Assembly: GCA_900546995.1 (NCBI GenBank)
Contig: URFF01000023.1
Span: 1 to 22,838, forward strand
Source of the DNA: an uncultured Sutterella sp.
GTDB lineage: Bacteria > Pseudomonadota > Gammaproteobacteria > Burkholderiales > Burkholderiaceae_F
DNA length: 22,838 bases
Reading direction: 5' to 3'
Shown: positions 8,549-14,080 of the stretch, piece by piece
Numbering within the stretch: position 1 is the stretch's first letter
Layout of the letters: each line of letters opens with the position of its first letter
The notes under the pieces: model-generated
The model's database searches: none
Told to the model about the DNA's origin: nothing
What the model saw: only the letters and a program-made list of their open reading frames with translations
Translations under genes and position numbers: made by a program

Positions 8549-10362
8549 CGTCGAGTCTTCGCGAGCAATCCTCCGCCCGCTACCATCATAGGATCATCAG
8601 GATTGACAAGCATCGTGCGAAGTGCCGCTTCAACAACCTCTCCGAACACCGGTGCGGCGACCACACCGCCCACGTGTCCGGCGTCTTTCGGTTCATCGAG
8701 CATGACAGCCACCACCAAACGGGGCTGCGTCGCTGGTGCCACACCGACAAACGATGCCACATATTCATTCACGTATTGACCGTTTTTCACTTTGTGCGCC
8801 GTACCGGTCTTGCCGGCCACCGTGTAACCGGTGACCTTCAAACGCGATGCCGTTCCGCCACGATGCACGGTCGTCATCATCATGGCGCGCATCTGTCGGG
8901 CAATTTCAGGACGAAATACCTGTTCGCCGACAGCGGGCTTCGTGCGCTTCATCAACGTCAAAGGAATCACGTCGCCGTTACGGGCAAAAACCGTATAGGC
9001 TTGAGCGATTTGCATCAAAGACGTCGACAAACCGTAGCCATAAGAAATCGTTGACTGCTCAACCGGTCCCCAGGATTTCGCTGGACGCAGTCGGCCGGCC
9101 ACCGCACCGGGGAATCCGATCTGAGGTGCTTGACCAAATCCCAAACGCGTATAGGTGTCATACAGTGTCTGCGGCGGAATCTGAAGCGCAATCTTGACCG
9201 TGCCAACATTGGACGATTTGGCAATCACCTGAGAAACCGTCAATAGACCGTAATTGTGCGTATCCGTAATGGTGCGATCGGCCACTCGAATCTTACCGGG
9301 CGAGGTTTCAATGCGACTGTCCGGGCGCACAATCCCCATATCCAACGCCTTGGCAATCGCAAAAGGCTTCATGATACTGCCCGGCTCAAATGTATCGGTC
9401 ACCACGCGATTACGGATTTTGTCAAATTGGAAAGTCGAGCGATCGTTCGGGTCAAATCCAGGCCAACTCACCAAGGCTAAAATCTCGCCGGTAATTGAAT
9501 CCACAACCACCACGGCACCGGCTTTCGCATTGTGTTTTTCCACGGCCGAACGCACAGCCGAATAAGCCATATACTGAATGCGAGAGTCAATCGAAAGATG
9601 CAAATCTTTCCCGGGTACGGGCTCCTGAGCCCACATTTCTTCAAGAATGTGGCCCAAACGATCTCGAATCACACGACGAGATCCACTTTCGCCGGAAAGC
9701 CACTCGTCGTTAGCCAATTCAATGCCTTCCTGCCCCCGATCCTGACGATTATTAAAACCGACAATGTGAGCCGAGACCTCTCCGCCCGGATAGTGGCGTT
9801 TGACATCCTGAGTGAAAGACAGCCCCTCAATATTGAGCGCTTTGACTTTTTGAACGACATCCATATCCACTTGACGGGCCAAATTCACGAAAGCGTCTTC
9901 TCGAGCCAAGCGTTTACGAATTGTCGTTTCCGAAACATCCAGCAAAGAGGAAAGCGCTCGGATCTGATCGTCAGTGGCATGCACCAAGTTTGTCGTTGCC
10001 CAAACGCTACGAGCCGGCAACGTCGCCGCCAACACAACACCGTTTCGATCAAAAATTTGTCCGCGTCCGGCGGGAATCTCCAAAGTGCGGGCAAAACGCA
10101 CTTCGCCTTGCTTTTGCAAAAATTCGGTATTAAAGCATTGGATATAGACAGCACGTAAAAAACACACACTGAAAATCGTCACCAACACGCCCAAAAGCAC
10201 GTGTGAGCGCTGCTGCGAAATTTCCAATGCCCGCCAATCCTTCTCACGCTCTTTGTCACGCTTGGGTAAACGCGGGGCGTTATCCTCATCCCAGAACTCG
10301 CGGCACTTGCTGCACAAAAGCCGCCACAAAAGTTCAGAGAAACTTTTCTTACGGGTTCTCAT
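8545..10362 (-). CDS. ftsI: Septal peptidoglycan transpeptidase FtsI (PBP3)
   Basis: Class B penicillin-binding protein that crosslinks septal peptidoglycan in the periplasm together with FtsW. Layout: a cytoplasmic tail of about 52 residues, one membrane anchor (about 54-74), a dimerisation or pedestal domain starting at RTLEIPAGRGQIFDRNG (92-108), and a C-terminal transpeptidase domain. The three active-site motifs are SIMK (329-332, catalytic S329), SSN (383-385) and KTGT (518-521). Total length of 605 is normal for the family. The cytoplasmic tail is longer than E. coli FtsI's and contains a CxxC pair at C17 and C20. The ATG overlaps the ftsL stop (ATGA) and the TGA overlaps the murE-murF start, so the three are translationally linked. 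Confidence 0.97.
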   Translation of the reverse strand: MRTRKKSFSELLWRLLCSKCREFWDEDNAPRLPKRDKEREKDWRALEISQQRSHVLLGVLVTIFSVCFLRAVYIQCFNTEFLQKQGEVRFARTLEIPAGRGQIFDRNGVVLAATLPARSVWATTNLVHATDDQIRALSSLLDVSETTIRKRLAREDAFVNLARQVDMDVVQKVKALNIEGLSFTQDVKRHYPGGEVSAHIVGFNNRQDRGQEGIELANDEWLSGESGSRRVIRDRLGHILEEMWAQEPVPGKDLHLSIDSRIQYMAYSAVRSAVEKHNAKAGAVVVVDSITGEILALVSWPGFDPNDRSTFQFDKIRNRVVTDTFEPGSIMKPFAIAKALDMGIVRPDSRIETSPGKIRVADRTITDTHNYGLLTVSQVIAKSSNVGTVKIALQIPPQTLYDTYTRLGFGQAPQIGFPGAVAGRLRPAKSWGPVEQSTISYGYGLSTSLMQIAQAYTVFARNGDVIPLTLMKRTKPAVGEQVFRPEIARQMRAMMMTTVHRGGTASRLKVTGYTVAGKTGTAHKVKNGQYVNEYVASFVGVAPATQPRLVVAVMLDEPKDAGHVGGVVAAPVFGEVVEAALRTMLVNPDDPMMVAGGGLLAKTRR

Positions 10363-10721
10363 GACTGATCCCCCGTCTGACGAGTGCGCGTCACAAAGCG
10401 AGGCACGGGCTTAGGCTGTAAGATCACCGTGTTTTCATTGCGCGCGGGTTCCAATCCCATCTCGGTGGCCGTTTCCGCTATATAGCCCGGCAATGTGGCT
10501 TTGGCCAATTCAATATTGAGTTCGCGCCATTCATCCTGCAGGCGCCGAGACTGTTCCTGTTCTTGCTCAATGCTATTGACAAGCTCACGAACCTTGTATT
10601 GGTTTGTGATGATGGTCATCGCCATCACAAGCCAAACCAACACTAAAAGCGCAATCGTGATACCAACGCCGTGTTTTTGCGCCGAGTCAAAAAGCGAAAC
10701 CAAGCGAGACCGAACACTCAT
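10359..10721 (-). CDS. ftsL: Cell division protein FtsL
   Basis: Small bitopic divisome protein that works with FtsB and FtsQ to activate FtsW-FtsI. About 18 cytoplasmic residues precede one hydrophobic segment (IALLVLVWLVMAMTII, about 22-38). An extracytoplasmic heptad-like region rich in E, Q, R and L (about 43-75) follows, consistent with the FtsL coiled coil. FtsL is poorly conserved, so the position between rsmH and ftsI is strong support. Three start codons lie in a row: TTG at 10727, ATG at 10724 and ATG at 10721. AAGGAG ends 7 bases before the last, which I therefore prefer (120 residues), but 10724 is also possible because it forms a TGATG junction with rsmH. Confidence 0.92.
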   Translation of the reverse strand: MSVRSRLVSLFDSAQKHGVGITIALLVLVWLVMAMTIITNQYKVRELVNSIEQEQEQSRRLQDEWRELNIELAKATLPGYIAETATEMGLEPARNENTVILQPKPVPRFVTRTRQTGDQS

Positions 10722-10723
10722 CA

Positions 10724-11668
10724 TCAATCTCCTTGGCGCGAGCGTGTGGCCACACGCAAAATGGCACTGCGAGCACGAGGATTACTCTCGCACTCTTGAG
10801 CACTGGGTAAAATGCGCCGCACATCAACTAGTTTCGGAGCCGGCAATTCACTCACGCGCAGGGGCAATCTCGAGTCGAATTCTCTTTCCGGATGAGCCAT
10901 TCGCTCAAAAAAGCGCTTGACAATGCGATCTTCCAACGAATGAAAGGTAATGACAGCTATACGGCCACCATCTTCAAGTAACAACATGGCCGCTTCAAGC
11001 GCTTTGGATAACTCATCGAGTTCGCTATTGATGTGAATGCGAATCGCCTGGAAGGTGCGGGTCGCTGGATTTTGTGTCGGGTCCTTTTTGTTGGCGGGCA
11101 CGACATCGACCACTAGCTTCGCTAGTGCCAATGTGGTTTCAATCGGAGCAACTTTTCGTTGAGTGCAAATGGCATGCGCAATACGGCGCGCGAAACGTTC
11201 TTCGCCCAAATCAGAAATCACACGCGCGATGTCGCTTTCGCTTGCGCGATTAATCCATTGAGCAGCCGTTTCTCCGCAGCTCGTGTCCATGCGCATATCC
11301 AAAGGACCGTCCATGCGGAAGGAAAAACCTCGGGCCGCGTTATCAATTTGAGGGCTCGAGACACCGATATCCATGAAGATGCCGGTGACGTGTTCAACGC
11401 CAAGTTGATCCAGCGCGGATTTCATGCTGGAAAACGGCGCGTGAATGATTTGAAAACGAGGGTCGGTGATTGAGGCGGCGCTTTCTATGGCTTCAGGATC
11501 GCGATCAAACGCAATAAGACGACCTTCAGGGGCAAGTTGAGCCAAAATTCGACGCGAATGCCCCCCTCGGCCGAAAGTTGCATCCACATAGACGCCTTTC
11601 GGATCCGTTATCAATTCACGGGGAGCGCTCTCTGCCATAACGGAGAGATGCGCGAATTGAGCACTCAT
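10724..11668 (-). CDS. rsmH: 16S rRNA (cytosine(1402)-N(4))-methyltransferase RsmH (MraW)
   Basis: S-adenosylmethionine-dependent methyltransferase that N4-methylates C1402 in the 16S rRNA decoding region. The 314-residue length is typical. The SAM-binding block VDATFGRGGHS lies at residues 28-38, followed by the acidic FDRDPEAI, then MDIGVSSPQID and a GFSFRMDGPLDMRMD segment. TRTFQAIRIHIN and VITFHSLEDRIVKRFF, near the C-terminal half, are hallmarks of the MraW family. The start is supported by an AGGAAGGTG purine run between the mraZ stop and the ATG, with a 12-bp gap. The TGA runs directly into the ftsL start region. Confidence 0.97.
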   Translation of the reverse strand: MSAQFAHLSVMAESAPRELITDPKGVYVDATFGRGGHSRRILAQLAPEGRLIAFDRDPEAIESAASITDPRFQIIHAPFSSMKSALDQLGVEHVTGIFMDIGVSSPQIDNAARGFSFRMDGPLDMRMDTSCGETAAQWINRASESDIARVISDLGEERFARRIAHAICTQRKVAPIETTLALAKLVVDVVPANKKDPTQNPATRTFQAIRIHINSELDELSKALEAAMLLLEDGGRIAVITFHSLEDRIVKRFFERMAHPEREFDSRLPLRVSELPAPKLVDVRRILPSAQECESNPRARSAILRVATRSRQGD

Positions 11669-11680
11669 TCACCTTCCTCC

Positions 11681-12109
11681 TTAAAGAACAAAGTCTTCAA
11701 TCGTCTCAGAAAAATCTTTGGCCAATTCCTTCTTCTCAAATTCAGCGAGTGCAGCCTGATCCCAAAGTTCAAAATGATCACCAAGCCCCATCAGGGCCAC
11801 TTCTCGGGTCAGTCCACACAAACTGCGTAATTCATTCGGAATCAAGAGTCGCCCGGAACCATCGGTTTTCACGTCCACCGCACTTCCTAAAAGGATGCGG
11901 CGAAGCACACGAGCGCTATAAGGCAATTTCATCAACTTGGCCTTCAATTCGATCCAGACCGCACGGGGAAATATCAGGACGCACCCATCCGGATGCCGAG
12001 TGATTGTCACTTCGCCTTGGCAAGTCAGCATGAGCCCCTCTCGATACCGAACCGGTAACGAAAGGCGCCCCTTCACATCCAAAGAAACTAGCGAAGTGCC
12101 TTGAAACAT
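11681..12109 (-). CDS. mraZ: Transcriptional regulator MraZ
   Basis: DNA-binding protein of the AbrB/MraZ superfamily that represses the dcw promoter in E. coli and is usually its first gene. The 142 residues contain the expected two swapped-hairpin repeats, recognised from DVKGRLSLP (residues 11-19) and DGSGRLLIP (83-91). These carry the conserved D-x-x-G-R signature. The N-terminus MFQGTSLVSLD is close to the usual MF.G...LD pattern, which supports this start, although the Shine-Dalgarno is weak (a GGA about 10 bases upstream). Autoregulation is likely, since 10-bp-spaced repeats resembling MraZ sites lie at 12164-12200 between its promoter and its start. Confidence 0.96.
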   Translation of the reverse strand: MFQGTSLVSLDVKGRLSLPVRYREGLMLTCQGEVTITRHPDGCVLIFPRAVWIELKAKLMKLPYSARVLRRILLGSAVDVKTDGSGRLLIPNELRSLCGLTREVALMGLGDHFELWDQAALAEFEKKELAKDFSETIEDFVL

Positions 12110-12142
12110 AAGGCTTTTTTCCGAATATCCACAAGAGTGTAG

Positions 12143-12169
12143 AAAAAAGCGTGCCGCGGCCTACGGCAC
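12143..12169 (-). terminator. Terminator-like hairpin in the mraZ leader (possible attenuator)
   Basis: Read on the minus strand, the stem GTGCCG / CGGCAC (12151-12169, extendable by one T-G pair, 5-base loop) is followed after two bases (GC) by six T residues (12143-12148). This is the shape of a rho-independent terminator, yet it sits between the dcw promoter and the mraZ start, 34 bases before the ATG. Its 5' arm begins inside the last repeat of the presumed MraZ operator. The structure is visible directly; an attenuation role is inference. Confidence 0.55.
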
Positions 12170-12200
12170 TTTATCCCACTTTTTTCCACTTTTTCACCCC
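12164..12200 (-). promoter_or_regulatory. Putative MraZ operator: 10-bp-periodic repeats
   Basis: On the minus strand the units GGGGTGAAAA, AGTGGAAAAA, AGTGGGATAA and AGTGCCGTAG follow one another with an exact 10-bp period. E. coli MraZ is known to bind directly repeated TGGG-type pentamers separated by 5 bp, that is, one helical turn, near the mraZ promoter. Here TGGAA, TGGGA and TGCCG recur with that spacing just downstream of the predicted transcription start. The match is partial at the outer units. Confidence 0.7.
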
Positions 12201-12232
12201 ATCAATTTAAATTGATCCTTCAAGTTAGTCAA
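12201..12232 (-). promoter_or_regulatory. dcw operon (mraZ) promoter, sigma70-type
   Basis: On the minus strand TTGACT (12227-12232) and TAAATT (12204-12209) are separated by exactly 17 bp, giving a good housekeeping -35/-10 pair about 95 bases before the mraZ start. The -10 lies within the perfect 16-bp palindrome ATCAATTTAAATTGAT (12201-12216). Predicted transcription would begin near 12196, so the MraZ-like repeats would be in the initially transcribed region. Confidence 0.65.
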
Positions 12233-12370
12233 GACATTCGCTATCTTTATTTTTGGAAAATTTCAGTCAGTACAATATGTTGAGTTAGTGAGTTGGTACG
12301 AACACATATTGATCTCGGCTTCATACTTACGTGAGACAGGAGTTTGGCAATACGCGAGCCCGCAAGGTAA

Positions 12371-12398
12371 TTGACATCAAAACGTTTTGTTTTAGGAT
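12371..12398 (+). promoter_or_regulatory. Promoter of the ATPase/nuclease gene with a palindrome in the spacer
   Basis: TTGACA (12371-12376), a perfect -35 hexamer, is followed after 16 bp by TAGGAT (12393-12398), a moderate -10. The spacer contains the perfect 12-bp palindrome CAAAACGTTTTG (12378-12389), a plausible operator. Transcription would begin near 12405, which favours the ATG at 12427 as the translation start over the GTG at 12331. Confidence 0.5.
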
Positions 12399-12426
12399 TA
12401 GAACAAAGATTAATTGTGAGCGAGTC

Positions 12427-14010
12427 ATGTTACAAAATTTGCCACTAGGCTCTTCAGATTTCAGCACGTTAAGAGCGAATAACGAAATTTATGTTGACAA
12501 AACGCTAATGGTCTACCAGTTAGCCCGTCAACGGGGGAAATTTTTTCTAGCCCGACCGAGGCGCTTTGGCAAGTCCCTTTTAATTTCAACTTTTGAATCT
12601 CTTTTCAAAAACGGTCTGAGGGATTTTCAGGGCTTAGCTATTGAAAACCTTTGGCGGGACAAGACCTATCCTGTCGTTCGATTGGATTTTTCCGAGCTTA
12701 AAGAGTTTTTGACTATTGAAGAGTTTAAAAGAACCTTACACAACTTTTTGACTCTGAATTTTAAATCCGTCGGATTTAACTATGATCCGACAGGTATTGA
12801 CGACAGCATTTTTCAGTTATCCGCCTGGTTTAAAGCACTTACACCGAGTAGCCTTGTCATTTTAATTGACGAATATGATGCCCCCTTAACCGCTTGTTTA
12901 GACAAGCCCGAGATATTTGAAGAAGTTCGAACCATACTGGGCCGACTTTTTTTGACACTGAAGTCCAATGAGGGCTGTCAACGCTTTTTTTTCATGACGG
13001 GTATCACAAAATTCAGTAATACAAGTATTTTCTCTGCATTCAACAATATGCAGGATATATCTTTGGATGCTGATTATGGAACGTTGCTCGGTTACACGGA
13101 AGAAGAAATTAAGCACTACTTTGCTGCGTATTTATCCAAGGCAGCCGATGCTTTATCGATAAATAAAGGGCAACTAGTTGATCAGTTAAGAAAAAATTAC
13201 AACGGCTTCTGCTTTGACGAAGAAGCCTCAACCAGCGTCTATTGTCCTTGTTCCGTACTGAATTTCTTAAACCGACCCAAAAAGGGTTTTCAAAATTATT
13301 GGTACACAAGCGGCGGTCAGCCTACCGTTTTAATGAAATACTTGAGCAAACACGCTTTGTCGCAGCCGATTAGTTACTCAGAAAACAAAGTTGTCCGTCT
13401 TTCAGACCTCAATGCTTCTTGTCAATACGACGAAATTCGATTGGATGTGCTATTAACTCAAGCTGGCTACTTAACGATTCGGTCTGTCATGCCAAATGAC
13501 TATGTGGTTTTAGGCTACCCCAACCAAGAAGTTTCTCTGACAATTGCTCAGTTGTATTCCGATGAATTGTTAAAAGGAAAGTTACTGGAACAAGCACACG
13601 ATACCACCATATCCGATATTATGGCCAAAGGCAGCACAGAGGACGTTATTGACTGCTTTAATCGAGCTGTTGCCGCAATTGATTGCCAACACTATCCGAT
13701 TTTCAACGAGGCAAGTTGCAGAGCTTACTTACAAGTCTTGTTAATTGGCGCTGCCATGATGCCACAAGTTGAAGTGCATAACGCACTTGGACGGAGTGAC
13801 ATGGAAATGCATGCCGGCAACCGACACTGGGTCTTTGAATTCAAGTACGCCAAAGATGATCGCGAGGCGGATTTACTTTTAAAAGAAGCTCAAAACCAAA
13901 TTCAAGCTCGCCAAAACGCCTGCAAACAACCCAACGAGGAACTTCTTCGAGTTGCTCTTGTTTTCAGTGGCGAAAACCGTCGTTTTGTCGCCTGGCGACA
14001 AATCTCGTAG
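12427..14010 (+). CDS. AAA-ATPase-like / PD-(D/E)XK nuclease-like protein of unknown role
   Basis: Resembles the widespread bacterial family in which an AAA-ATPase-like domain precedes a PD-(D/E)XK nuclease-like domain (Pfam AAA-ATPase_like plus PDDEXK_9, formerly DUF1703); from memory, not searched. In the 527-residue form: degenerate Walker A RPRRFGKS (43-50), Walker B LVILIDEYD (143-151), a sensor-like MTGITKFSN (190-198) and GYTEEEI. At the C-terminus E449, D458, E471 and K473 (SDMEM...FEFKY) fit the nuclease core. The family is common in Bacteroidetes and gut bacteria without an established function; ATP and metal binding are inferred. ATG at 12427 is preferred because the promoter lies within the longer GTG frame (12331) and domain similarity starts here (LPLGSSDFSTLR). 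Base composition looks more A+T-rich than the flanks, suggesting acquisition. The gene stands alone, convergent with the acyl-CoA synthetase. Confidence 0.82.
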   Translation: MLQNLPLGSSDFSTLRANNEIYVDKTLMVYQLARQRGKFFLARPRRFGKSLLISTFESLFKNGLRDFQGLAIENLWRDKTYPVVRLDFSELKEFLTIEEFKRTLHNFLTLNFKSVGFNYDPTGIDDSIFQLSAWFKALTPSSLVILIDEYDAPLTACLDKPEIFEEVRTILGRLFLTLKSNEGCQRFFFMTGITKFSNTSIFSAFNNMQDISLDADYGTLLGYTEEEIKHYFAAYLSKAADALSINKGQLVDQLRKNYNGFCFDEEASTSVYCPCSVLNFLNRPKKGFQNYWYTSGGQPTVLMKYLSKHALSQPISYSENKVVRLSDLNASCQYDEIRLDVLLTQAGYLTIRSVMPNDYVVLGYPNQEVSLTIAQLYSDELLKGKLLEQAHDTTISDIMAKGSTEDVIDCFNRAVAAIDCQHYPIFNEASCRAYLQVLLIGAAMMPQVEVHNALGRSDMEMHAGNRHWVFEFKYAKDDREADLLLKEAQNQIQARQNACKQPNEELLRVALVFSGENRRFVAWRQIS

Positions 14011-14014
14011 CACT

Positions 14015-14057
14015 GAAAAAGTCTTAGCCTAAAATCAGAACATTTCAGGCTAAGACT
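14015..14057 (-). terminator. Intrinsic terminator of the acyl-CoA synthetase gene
   Basis: Perfect 11-bp inverted repeat AGTCTTAGCCT (14020-14030) / AGGCTAAGACT (14047-14057), with a further 4-bp inner stem and a 6-base loop. Read on the minus strand it is followed by five T residues (14015-14019). It lies between two convergent genes. The plus-strand direction lacks a T tract, so its main use is probably for the minus-strand gene. Confidence 0.8.
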
Positions 14058-14080
14058 AGTGTGCTAATTGATATTCTAGA

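Larger units (their letters stand above)
12110..12426. other. Divergent intergenic control region between mraZ and the ATPase/nuclease gene
   Basis: This 317-bp stretch contains no convincing gene. The left part carries the mraZ leader hairpin, operator-like repeats and promoter. The right part carries a predicted plus-strand promoter (12371-12398). Between them is a 7-bp inverted repeat, AATATGT at 12274-12280 and ACATATT at 12304-12310. A GTG-initiated extension of the plus-strand gene from 12331 is open, but no Shine-Dalgarno or family similarity supports it. Confidence 0.6.

Noticed and set aside
9532..10158. Long plus-strand frame (208 codons) antisense to ftsI
   Set aside because: It lies wholly within the well-supported ftsI gene on the other strand, shows no recognisable domain and has no ribosome-binding site; it is a shadow of biased codon use.
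12331..12426. GTG-initiated N-terminal extension of the ATPase/nuclease protein
   Set aside because: The predicted promoter lies inside it, no Shine-Dalgarno precedes the GTG, and the family similarity begins after the ATG at 12427.
14020..14057. The inverted repeat as an insertion-element end or attachment site next to the acquired-looking gene
   Set aside because: The arms, loop and minus-strand T tract make an ordinary intrinsic terminator; no second copy was seen at the other side of the gene.
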